Below are positions 6,531 through 13,375 of a stretch of 13,375 nucleotides of DNA, piece by piece; the stretch's first letter is position 1, and every line of letters begins with the position of its first letter. Made by a program: the position numbers and the translations under genes. Below the pieces are notes generated by a model. The model did no database searches, had not been told where the DNA came from, and saw only the letters and a program-made list of their open reading frames with translations. Source of the DNA: Bacillota bacterium (lineage in GTDB: Bacteria > Bacillota > Clostridia > Oscillospirales > Acutalibacteraceae); assembly GCA_023460155.1 (NCBI GenBank), contig JAEWRF010000180.1, positions 1 through 13,375 of the forward strand. The letters are read 5' to 3'.

Positions 6531-7736
6531 TTAAGTTTTCTTTTTCCGTGACAAAATGAAAGTGAAAACACCGAAGGCCGCGAGGAAAATTCCACCGTAA
6601 GTACAGAGCCCGTAGGCAATGCTTCCGCCCGTCTTGGGAAGATCAAACCCCGATTTTGGGACATTTTCATCCGGAATGGATTCGGTAGGCGGAGACTTCG
6701 GAATCGAGTTATCCGGAAGAGAAGAAGTCGGCGTAGAGCTCGGGGAAGAATCCGGAGTGGAGCTCGGCGAAGAACTTGGGTGGCTGCTGGAATGACTGCT
6801 TGGGGTGCTGCTGGGAGGCGTCGTGTAATTGATCACCGTAACGTTCTGCACACTGCCGGAGACCGGTACAAACGAACCGTTTACAATTGTCACGGAGCCT
6901 GCCGCGGAAATTGTAAACTCGTGTGGAGTGGGATCAAGCACATAGCCGATGGGTGAGTTTTGCTCAACGAAACGGTACTGCCCGAACGGCATTCCCTTAA
7001 TTGCAATCTGGCCGGAACTGTTTGTCGTCAATGGGGAAACCCAAACACTCCAGAAATAAGTTCCGTTGCTGTCGGAACCGGTCGACGCGCCCGCAGGCAC
7101 ACTGATGGAATTCTTGTAATAATTCTTTTTCTCTAAACGGAACACTGCACCGGAGAGCGAAGCCCCGGCGGGATTAATTTTTTTCAGAATGGCCGCTCCA
7201 GCCGGACTCTCACATTTCGTATACGCGGTAATTTCGTAGATCCAGGAACTCCCGTCGGCGCTTTGCAGAGGAACCGGGCACAGGAACGGGTCGCAGAAGC
7301 TTGCCGAGCTGGTCGGACTGTTATCCGGGACAATCAGATAATATCCGAGCGAGAGATTTGAAAATTTCACGGAACCGCCCGCATCGGTGGATTCGGTGAT
7401 TCCGGATACATTGTTTTTTGAAACGTAAGTTTCCAGGTTCTTGGCGGTATCTGAGACCGTGGAGGCGGAAGCGGTGGAAAGCTGTTTAAGATCCACCTCT
7501 GATGCGGCAAAATCGGACGTCAGGGTGTAAGCGGGGTTTCCCGCAAGATTCGCGACCTTGTACAGTGTAAATTTGATCCCCGAGGAGGCAGTGCCGGACA
7601 TGTTTATGGTGACAGAGCCGGAGCGGCTTTCGTCGATGGAAGGAAGCGCCAGAGCCGGAACCGAGAGGGAAAAAACAAGCAGAAGAGAGGCCAGAAAAAC
7701 GCTTCCCGCTTTTTTCAGCTTTGGTAGCATCTTCAT
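6531..7736 (-). CDS. LPXTG minor/basal pilin with SpaA-type domains
   Basis: A 401-residue sortase substrate, exported and wall-anchored. It has a basic N-terminus and signal peptide (residues 1-30, cleavage likely after PALA). A pilin N-terminal-type domain follows (about 38-175, ending LGYYLIVPDN and beyond). Then comes a SpaA/prealbumin-like domain (about 183-300) with ILKK at its start and VEQNSPIGY as E-box, suggesting an internal isopeptide bond. A Ser/Pro/Thr-rich stalk (about 303-365) precedes the sorting signal LPKTGG (366-371), a hydrophobic helix and SRKKKT. Small size, last place in the operon and the Pro-rich pre-anchor stalk suggest the basal, wall-anchoring pilin. ATG 7736 has GGATGGTGAT just upstream. 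It lies 41 bp after the sortase stop in the same operon. Confidence 0.9.
   Translation of the reverse strand: MKMLPKLKKAGSVFLASLLLVFSLSVPALALPSIDESRSGSVTINMSGTASSGIKFTLYKVANLAGNPAYTLTSDFAASEVDLKQLSTASASTVSDTAKNLETYVSKNNVSGITESTDAGGSVKFSNLSLGYYLIVPDNSPTSSASFCDPFLCPVPLQSADGSSWIYEITAYTKCESPAGAAILKKINPAGASLSGAVFRLEKKNYYKNSISVPAGASTGSDSNGTYFWSVWVSPLTTNSSGQIAIKGMPFGQYRFVEQNSPIGYVLDPTPHEFTISAAGSVTIVNGSFVPVSGSVQNVTVINYTTPPSSTPSSHSSSHPSSSPSSTPDSSPSSTPTSSLPDNSIPKSPPTESIPDENVPKSGFDLPKTGGSIAYGLCTYGGIFLAAFGVFTFILSRKKKT
6645..6828 (-). repeat. Ser/Pro-rich low-complexity stalk coding repeat
   Basis: Imperfect SSxPSS-type units inside the minor pilin, encoded by degenerate TCC/AGC/CCG-rich repeats just before the LPKTG signal. 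Such tracts span the peptidoglycan in wall-anchored proteins. Copy number may vary between strains. Confidence 0.6.
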
Positions 7737-7777
7737 CGTATCACCATCCTTTCTCTGTCATTTGCCGGGGTGTCGCT

Positions 7778-8539
7778 TCAGAGCGCCAGGTCGTTCTGAG
7801 CACGGTCGCAGTAGACTACATAGCGCTGCGTGCTCTGTCCGTAGGGATTGCAGCTGATCAGGGTTACCATATCCCGCCCGGGTTGGATCAGCACCTTGCT
7901 GATTTCATTCGGGGCGATGATCGCAGTGGAAGTCACCCGGTAAGTAAGCGTTCCCCACGCATTTGTGATTTTAACCGCATCGCCGGGTTCAAGCCGGTTG
8001 ATCCACAGAAACATACTGCCGTAACGTGAACCTCGGTGCGCCGCGATTACAGCGTTGGTGTTCACACCGCCAATCGGAAGTGAGGTCTCCGTGAGATGAA
8101 CTGCGCCTTTGGACATATTCCTGGTGGTTGCACCCAGATAAATGCCGAGACGGACACTGATCTTTGGGATTTCGATATACCCGAACATGTTGTCTTCAAT
8201 GCCGTAATCGGAGAGATCAAAACTGCTGACCTCGTAGGAGAACGGATCGACAAGATCCTTCTGACCTTCGGTATAGAGCTTCTGATTGTACGCCTGAACC
8301 CGTTTCAGAAGAACATCCAGCGGAGAACCGCCGACCTGCAGCGTGTTGCCGGAGGTGACCGGCCGATCCTGCCGCATGTCTTTGACCGCGTGGTCGAACG
8401 TCTGAATTGAGATGTCGGTATACTTCTGCGCGATGGTATTCGCGAGAATCGGGTAGCAGTACATTACAGCGCCGATTAAAACCAGAATCAGGGAAATCGT
8501 GGTCCAGGTGCGCCGACTGATCTTCCGGAAAAATTTCAC
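7778..8539 (-). CDS. Class C (pilus) sortase, lacking a C-terminal membrane segment
   Basis: A 253-residue transpeptidase that should join pilin subunits through LPXTG and Lys side chains at the outer membrane face. It has an N-terminal membrane anchor (about 12-35), lid motif DPF (98-100), FGYIEIPKI, catalytic His168 in AAHRG, Cys230 in TLISC, and Arg239 in STQRYVV. The protein stops 14 residues after Arg239, so it lacks the C-terminal transmembrane helix usual in class C sortases. GTG 8539 is chosen because AAGGG lies about 8 nt upstream and GTGA overlaps the previous stop. ATG 8560 is possible (7 more residues) but has no visible ribosome binding site. It is coupled to the other sortase, with the minor pilin 41 bp downstream. 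Confidence 0.92.
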   Translation of the reverse strand: MKFFRKISRRTWTTISLILVLIGAVMYCYPILANTIAQKYTDISIQTFDHAVKDMRQDRPVTSGNTLQVGGSPLDVLLKRVQAYNQKLYTEGQKDLVDPFSYEVSSFDLSDYGIEDNMFGYIEIPKISVRLGIYLGATTRNMSKGAVHLTETSLPIGGVNTNAVIAAHRGSRYGSMFLWINRLEPGDAVKITNAWGTLTYRVTSTAIIAPNEISKVLIQPGRDMVTLISCNPYGQSTQRYVVYCDRAQNDLAL

Positions 8540-9348
8540 TTCTTCGCCCTTCTCTTCCATCGGATGAACAGAACTACGGGAATCGCGACGATCAGGAGGC
8601 CTGCCGCAGGAATTACAGCCACTTCACTGACCATATTCGGCGCCTTCCAGGTGTTCATGCCGGTATACGGGGTTCTCTCTCCGCGCACCAGAAGCCGCTG
8701 CGTATTGATCCCGTAGGGGGTGCAGGTGACGAGCGTCACGTAGTCTTTCCCGGGCATGATCCGCAGGTCCGACGTATTGTCGGGGTTGACCACTTTTACC
8801 TGGTCTACTTTATAGGCCAGCACGTCGTCGAGAACGTGAATATAAAATTCGTCGCCCTTTCCCAACTGATCCAGATCGGTCAGCAGCGTCGCCGACGGAA
8901 GGCCCCGGTGTCCGGTGAGCACCGCATGCGTACCCGCGCCGCCGATGGGGAGGGAGGTGTTCGGCAGATGCCCGATTCCCTGTGCCAGTACTTCCTGCGA
9001 ACTGCCGTGAAAAATCGGGAGATAGACCTGAATTTTCGGGATTTCAAGGTAGCCCATCACGTTGTTGACATTCAGCATCTTGACATAGCTGGTGTCGAGC
9101 TGCTCGCCGCTCCCGGAAAAAGGATCGGAAAGATTCGCTCCGGAAAGATGCGCGTTGTATTGCTCCGCGGCAGCCTTCATTTTGGCGATATCGTTTGTGG
9201 AGAGGTTTTCCACTGCTCTCTGATAGTTCGCGATGGTGGCCGACGCGGTCATTTTTGAAAGGAGTGCGCTGACAATGGGGTAAAGAATCACGCAGACTCC
9301 GGCAATCAGAACGAAGCCGATGATGATGACGGGAAGATTCTTCTTCAT
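8536..9348 (-). CDS. Class C (pilus) sortase
   Basis: A 270-residue pilin polymerase of the SrtC type. An N-terminal membrane helix (about 6-30) is followed by a periplasm-side-equivalent extracellular domain with lid motif DPF (75-77), MGYLEIPKI, catalytic His147 in TGHRG, Cys209 in TLVTC and Arg218 in NTQRLLVRG. A C-terminal hydrophobic segment (about 240-263) ends in RWKRRAKK. This is the full class C architecture, unlike the shorter second sortase. It lies 78 bp downstream of the major pilin, beyond a hairpin, and overlaps the next sortase by 4 bp, so the two are co-translated. I infer that this one polymerises the major pilin and that the second may add the tip or base subunit; the sequence alone cannot settle which. 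Confidence 0.94.
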   Translation of the reverse strand: MKKNLPVIIIGFVLIAGVCVILYPIVSALLSKMTASATIANYQRAVENLSTNDIAKMKAAAEQYNAHLSGANLSDPFSGSGEQLDTSYVKMLNVNNVMGYLEIPKIQVYLPIFHGSSQEVLAQGIGHLPNTSLPIGGAGTHAVLTGHRGLPSATLLTDLDQLGKGDEFYIHVLDDVLAYKVDQVKVVNPDNTSDLRIMPGKDYVTLVTCTPYGINTQRLLVRGERTPYTGMNTWKAPNMVSEVAVIPAAGLLIVAIPVVLFIRWKRRAKK

Positions 9349-9384
9349 GCTCCCGTGCCTTTCCCCCCAAAGAAATTAAAATCG

Positions 9385-9419
9385 CAGCGGGGGAGAGCCT
9401 TTCATGGATCCCCCCGCTG
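9385..9419 (-). terminator. Hairpin between major pilin and sortases, probable attenuator
   Basis: CAGCGGGGG and CCCCCGCTG (plus positions 9385-9393 and 9411-9419) form a perfect 9-bp GC-rich stem with a 17-nt loop. On the minus strand it is followed by CGATTTTAATTT, an imperfect U-run. It lies 8 nt after the pilin stop and before the sortase. Partial termination here would give much more pilin than sortase mRNA, as expected in pilus operons. Confidence 0.65.
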
Positions 9420-9426
9420 TGGAAAA

Positions 9427-11070
9427 TCAGTGCTGGAAATGACTTCCGGTATGTTTTCTCTTCTTAGTATACACCAAAGCCATGCAGCCGCCAAGCAGAA
9501 GAATGGCAATGCCGCTCACGAAGAAGATCGTGGTGCCGATGCCGCCGGTGCCGGGAAGCGTAAAGCCTCTGTTATCGACAATTCTGGTGCTCATGGTTCC
9601 GTCGCCGCCAACCACAATATTACTGTTGTCTGTACTCCAGGCAGCGGTAAAATTGGTTTGAATATCGCTATTGGCAGTTTTGTTGTCTGTATCGGTTGGG
9701 GAAACAATAATATTGATTTTATCACTTGGAATAGTTTCGGTACCATTTTTGGCTGTCACTGTGAAAATGATTTCAGGCGCTAAGCTCAGTCCGGCAGGGG
9801 CCGATTTTTCTTTAATTTTGTAGGTGTGACCGGCAACCAGTTTGGTAAACGGTGCGTTACCGTAATAGTCTGTTGTTTCCTCTTCAATATAGGCAGTGTC
9901 TGCGGGCCAGCTTTTATCGTCATTCTGCTGGTACAGATCGAACACCGCATTCTGGACATGTGAATCTTTATCATCAAACTTATTAATCGTCAGCAGATTA
10001 ATATAGGTGATGACGGTATCCGGAGGAGTTTTATGGGTAGAACTGCCCGGCTGGTCACTGTATTCAAGAGTGATCGAGTTCGGGTTGCCGGTGCTGCCCT
10101 TTTTTGCACTGTCCAGAACTACAGCGGTATAATGAACCCTCAGCTTGTAGCCTTCGGCACCGTAGGTCATAACGAGACTGGGAGAGAGGGTCAATGAGAA
10201 CGTAGTGTCAGTTTCGTTGGACAAAGAATAGTCGCCGTCACTTTTCGACAGGGACTTCTGCACCTCACCAGAGGCGTTTACGATGGAAACGTCTGTGATC
10301 CCGGTATATTTAAGGCCGTCACTGAAGGTATCGTGCAAAGTGTAAGTAGGAGTGGTGTACAGGGGGGAGTAAAACGGGATATCGGAAAGAGACTCATAAT
10401 TTACGGTGTCGCCTACAGCCGCAGTGTTGGAATCGACGAGGAGCGTTTTACCCTTGACATTCGGATCCGGGACAACGATCTTCTTTTGAACTCCGGCATA
10501 AGAGGACTTTACTTTGACGTCAAATTTCGCGGTTATTGTTAAAGCATCTTTTTGTGGGACGCCAACGAGGATCGGGTCGGTATAAAGAGTGGTGTCGTCG
10601 CTGCTTTTTGACGCTTCATCAATCAGATAATAACCGTACGCGGGAATACTGATTTGGCCTCCGACGGATGCAGTCGGAATTGACGCGCCGCCGACTGCCA
10701 CGCCTTGAAGACTGAATGCCAGAGCCAATGTCTTATCCGCCTTCAGGGAATTCAGTTCGTTCAGAAGCACATCATCGGTGCCGGTAGTGGAGAGACCTGC
10801 AGCGGTAAGCGCGGCCACAATTGTGGGTTTGTAGGCATCCGCAATCTTCGGGTCGGTGTAAACGGTTTTTTTAGTAGAAGGATCAATGCTGGCATTAAAG
10901 GTAGCAATCTGATATGCGTTGTACGTGGAAGTGGTTCTGGGATTTCCGGTGGAATCCTTAATCGTGATTACGCCAGTTGTCGGCGTATCTGCCAGCGCGC
11001 CCGCCGGCAGCAATGTAAGTACCATGAGGACTGAGAGCAGCGCCGCTGCAAACTTTTTCCTGACTTTCAT
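9427..11070 (-). CDS. LPXTG major pilin (isopeptide-forming, SpaA/FimA type)
   Basis: A 547-residue precursor of the probable shaft subunit. It has a signal peptide (1-27, cleavage near AGALA) and an N-terminal pilin domain ending AYGYYLIDEAS. A fimbrial isopeptide D2-type domain starts at VQKKI (194-198) and contains GDTVNYES and TLHDTFSDGLKYTG. A C-terminal SpaA/Cna-B-like domain has LTINKFDD and E-box-like KEKSAPAG. The sorting signal is LPGTGG (505-510), followed by a hydrophobic helix and a basic tail. I see no canonical YPKN pilin motif; K196/K197 is a candidate cross-linking or isopeptide lysine. The frame is open to 11112 (TTG), but ATG 11070 follows AAGGGTG by about 8 nt and begins a standard signal peptide. 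It is preceded by the adhesin with a 57-bp gap and followed by the sortases. Confidence 0.92.
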   Translation of the reverse strand: MKVRKKFAAALLSVLMVLTLLPAGALADTPTTGVITIKDSTGNPRTTSTYNAYQIATFNASIDPSTKKTVYTDPKIADAYKPTIVAALTAAGLSTTGTDDVLLNELNSLKADKTLALAFSLQGVAVGGASIPTASVGGQISIPAYGYYLIDEASKSSDDTTLYTDPILVGVPQKDALTITAKFDVKVKSSYAGVQKKIVVPDPNVKGKTLLVDSNTAAVGDTVNYESLSDIPFYSPLYTTPTYTLHDTFSDGLKYTGITDVSIVNASGEVQKSLSKSDGDYSLSNETDTTFSLTLSPSLVMTYGAEGYKLRVHYTAVVLDSAKKGSTGNPNSITLEYSDQPGSSTHKTPPDTVITYINLLTINKFDDKDSHVQNAVFDLYQQNDDKSWPADTAYIEEETTDYYGNAPFTKLVAGHTYKIKEKSAPAGLSLAPEIIFTVTAKNGTETIPSDKINIIVSPTDTDNKTANSDIQTNFTAAWSTDNSNIVVGGDGTMSTRIVDNRGFTLPGTGGIGTTIFFVSGIAILLLGGCMALVYTKKRKHTGSHFQH

Positions 11071-11088
11071 AACTTTCACCCTTCTGTC

Positions 11089-11127
11089 TTTCGATTTTTG
11101 TTTTCGGACCAAAGAAATTTATCGAAA
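11089..11127 (-). other. Small inverted repeat between adhesin and major pilin
   Basis: TTTCGAT (11089-11095) and ATCGAAA (11121-11127) form a 7-bp stem with a 25-nt A/T-rich loop in the 57-bp intergenic gap, ending about 18 nt before the pilin start codon. It is too weak for a terminator. It could be an RNA processing or stabilising element raising pilin mRNA over adhesin mRNA, or chance. Confidence 0.3.
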
Positions 11128-13375
11128 CTACTCATTCGGGCTTTTGCGCCGTCGTTTTCGAATATGCCTTCGCTTCCCGCTCAGCCGGTAAGCGTATGCC
11201 AGCACGGCGCCGAACAGGAGAACCGCGCCGCCGGTTGTGTAAAAGACTGCCGTCCCGCCGCCTCCCGTTTCGGGGAGAGTAAAGGGGGTGTAAACCGAGT
11301 TGACGAAAGTCCATTTACAGTTGCTGCCGGTGTTGATTGTCGCGGCGCTGTGAAGCTCACCGCCGTCATTTGTGACATCGTTAGCAATGATTCTTCCGTC
11401 AAAATATCCGCTGCTTGTAGAAACCGTCGCAAGGGGTGCCAAAAAAGTTCCCTTCATATAGCCCACACCTGTAATAGGGCCTTCTTTATAGGCTATGTAA
11501 TTGCCGGTTGCGCCCTTTGCGTATACATTGACAATAACGTTGCTTGCAGGTGGAAGAAACTCGGTGTTACTATATCTATAGCCGTGGCTGTTGCAGTAGG
11601 TGTTAAGATCGACGCCGCCGACTGTCCACGAGATACTCGACGGGAAATCGACGCCGAGGCTGTTTGTTTTTGGACTGATTGAACCCGTGGCATCGATATT
11701 GATTAATAACAGTTGGTTGGGATCGGCGGGCATATCAAATTTCATATTGTTGAGATCGGATGCTTTGCAGGCTTTGACTGTTACTGCGCCCGAAGTATAT
11801 CTCATCTGCGCAAGGTTTGCGGAAAGCGTAGCCATATTGCCGAGCACCGTGGTAAATTCGGGCATCTTGTAATACGTTGGGTCGGCCATGGCTTCTGTCT
11901 GAATAGCATCCGGATGCTTTGGACTTGTGATCGCGCCGCTGCCATACTTAACCCATGATCCATCCGTTGGGGAAGAACCAACCGACATACTTTTGTCGTT
12001 TCCGACGATCAGGCGATTGTATAACGGGGGCAGGTCATCGTGAAGGGCATAAGTGCCACCGATGCGGATAAAACGATTGATATAAGAGACACATCCGTTG
12101 TTTGAATTTGAAGCAGTCACATCTCCGTGGGATCGTTCTGTCAGTGTATAACGGTCATAACCGCTGCCTTGACTAATAATTGTTTTGCCGTCGGGCTGCA
12201 GCTCATTAACATCGTAATCGGACGAGTTCGTTCCAACATCGAAAGTAAGGGTGCCGGTTTTGTTTCCGACGCTGTCCGGCAAGGTCAGGGTCTGTACCGG
12301 GATTGAATTTATTGGAGTCGTGCTACCTTTCAAAAACATCCCGAAAGTAAAGGTTTTCTGTGTGTCTCCGGTGTAGGTTTTCGTTACCGTAATCGTACCA
12401 TCCCCGCTGGAATAAGCGGTGTAATTATTATGGCTTGCACCGACATTTCCGGTAATTTCAGCTTGATCAGCCGCGATGCTGCCCTCCATATCCCCATGCT
12501 CGTGAAACGTCTCTGTGAATACCGCATACGGCAGAACAGGCTGAAGCTGGCTCATAATGTCGGAGACAGTGTATGCCTTACTGGGTATGGCATACGCCCC
12601 AATCTCCAGCTTGTAGGGACCAGTGGTAAGATTAATATTCGTAGATTTAGGAAAATCGTTGAGCGAAAATCGGTCCGCAATGATAGAGTTCTGACTGTAT
12701 TGAGTATAATGTACATCATTCGCGTAACCGTCCTGCCATCTAAAATTGTTGTCAATGCGATCGGTTCCGCTATATTGAAAAAGCTTTATGTCATACGAAC
12801 CGTCAATCAGCGGATATAAGTCACCTTTATCGTTGTTCTGCTTTTGACCGTTTTGATTGTATAGGCCATTGAGCTGTACGGTCACAGTACCATTGCAAGC
12901 CGCCGAAAACTTGAGCGGAAATGTATACCGAAAGATGCCGCTGTTGCCGTCTCTGCTGTGGTAATCGGAATACGTTATGTAGAGGTAATAGGTACCTGTA
13001 GCGCTGGGATCGAGCAGCTTCCCGCCCGCCTGATAAAAATTCATCGTCACATCGAAGGTGCCTATGTTTGCTACCCCCGTCACCACAAAGGGCGAAAAGC
13101 TCTTCGTGACGAACTCCACCGTGTCGCTGTCAATGTTCTCGGCGCCGTCCTTTCCGTTGTCCTTGAAGATGGCTTCCGAGGAGGAATTTGCCTTCTTTGC
13201 TTTGCTGCCGCCGAGATCCTTAACATCTACTGCTTTGGTGACATCCTCCACCTTGGTCTTTTTGCCGGACTTTTTGAGGTGCAATACCTTGATCTCGTCG
13301 GTTGCCTTTTTGACCGCGGAATCGAAAACCCGGTCCTTGTACTGAATGGTCACGGTCGCGTCTCCGGCCTCCGGT
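11128..13375 (-). CDS. LPXTG tip adhesin with choice-of-anchor A-like domain, 5' end missing
   Basis: A large wall-anchored surface protein entering from the right edge, with 748 residues visible and no true start in the window: the frame is open at 13375, and the GTG at 13353 is internal. The first visible part (through about 13070) has a Lys-rich stretch and ends VEFVTKSFSPFVVTG, a junction typical of repeated extracellular modules in Clostridia. The middle contains GTITVTKTYTGDTQKTFTF and LTERSHGDV, like Cna-B/pilin modules. Nearer the C-terminus, TYALHDDLPPLYNRLIVGN to GTFLAPLATV and FDGRIIANDV resembles choice-of-anchor A domains, found in surface adhesins. The sorting signal LPETGG (nt 11260-11277), a hydrophobic helix and a basic tail end it. 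As first gene of the pilus operon and largest substrate it is probably the tip adhesin. The ligand is unknown. Codon use looks more AT-rich than in the GTPase gene. Confidence 0.85.
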   Translation of the reverse strand, partial: PEAGDATVTIQYKDRVFDSAVKKATDEIKVLHLKKSGKKTKVEDVTKAVDVKDLGGSKAKKANSSSEAIFKDNGKDGAENIDSDTVEFVTKSFSPFVVTGVANIGTFDVTMNFYQAGGKLLDPSATGTYYLYITYSDYHSRDGNSGIFRYTFPLKFSAACNGTVTVQLNGLYNQNGQKQNNDKGDLYPLIDGSYDIKLFQYSGTDRIDNNFRWQDGYANDVHYTQYSQNSIIADRFSLNDFPKSTNINLTTGPYKLEIGAYAIPSKAYTVSDIMSQLQPVLPYAVFTETFHEHGDMEGSIAADQAEITGNVGASHNNYTAYSSGDGTITVTKTYTGDTQKTFTFGMFLKGSTTPINSIPVQTLTLPDSVGNKTGTLTFDVGTNSSDYDVNELQPDGKTIISQGSGYDRYTLTERSHGDVTASNSNNGCVSYINRFIRIGGTYALHDDLPPLYNRLIVGNDKSMSVGSSPTDGSWVKYGSGAITSPKHPDAIQTEAMADPTYYKMPEFTTVLGNMATLSANLAQMRYTSGAVTVKACKASDLNNMKFDMPADPNQLLLINIDATGSISPKTNSLGVDFPSSISWTVGGVDLNTYCNSHGYRYSNTEFLPPASNVIVNVYAKGATGNYIAYKEGPITGVGYMKGTFLAPLATVSTSSGYFDGRIIANDVTNDGGELHSAATINTGSNCKWTFVNSVYTPFTLPETGGGGTAVFYTTGGAVLLFGAVLAYAYRLSGKRRHIRKRRRKSPNE

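Noticed and set aside
6709..6826. CRISPR-like or tandem repeat array
   Set aside because: The repetition is coding low complexity (Ser/Pro/Thr) within the minor pilin stalk, without regular spacers.
13351..13353. GTG as true start of the adhesin
   Set aside because: The frame stays open to the window edge, no signal peptide follows, and the sequence begins mid-module.

Overview
The window looks like a chromosomal segment of a Gram-positive member of the Clostridia, most likely an Oscillospiraceae/Ruminococcaceae-type organism. The grounds are three LPXTG surface proteins with class C sortases, AGGAGG-like ribosome binding sites, a DUF6076 protein and a YacP/Rae1-type domain. The genus is inference; no rRNA or other marker is present.

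Left part (1-2411): a divergent pair. On the minus strand lies the 5' 509 codons of a type I ABC exporter half-transporter, cut by the window edge. Its NBD has Asp where the catalytic Glu is expected, as in the degenerate half of heterodimeric exporters. On the plus strand is a TetR-family regulator. The 183-bp gap between them carries a perfect 14-bp inverted repeat whose arms contain both predicted -35 boxes, a good candidate operator for control of both genes.

Middle part (2412-6520): about 450 bp with no gene, holding a perfect 21-bp hairpin, GC-rich alternative stems and a promoter. Then come two plus-strand genes overlapping by ATGA: a DUF6076 protein with a four-cysteine zinc-ribbon-like motif, and an 881-residue protein. 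The larger protein joins a Tet(M)/EF-G-type ribosome-binding GTPase (about residues 1-650) to a C-terminal YacP/Rae1-type NYN endoribonuclease domain (about 717-870). Tet(M) and Rae1 both act in the ribosomal A site, so this fusion is the most interesting object in the window. The loop that dislodges tetracycline in Tet(M) is not conserved here, so I do not call it a resistance gene. A 20-bp hairpin terminates transcription from both sides.

Right part (6531-13375, minus strand): a sortase-assembled pilus operon. In transcription order it has a large LPETG adhesin with a choice-of-anchor A-like module (5' end outside the window), an LPGTG major pilin, a weak terminator or attenuator, two overlapping class C sortases, and a small LPKTG minor or basal pilin with a Ser/Pro stalk. 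The sortases would join the pilins and the tip adhesin, and the minor pilin would supply the wall anchor. Its promoter is upstream, outside the window.
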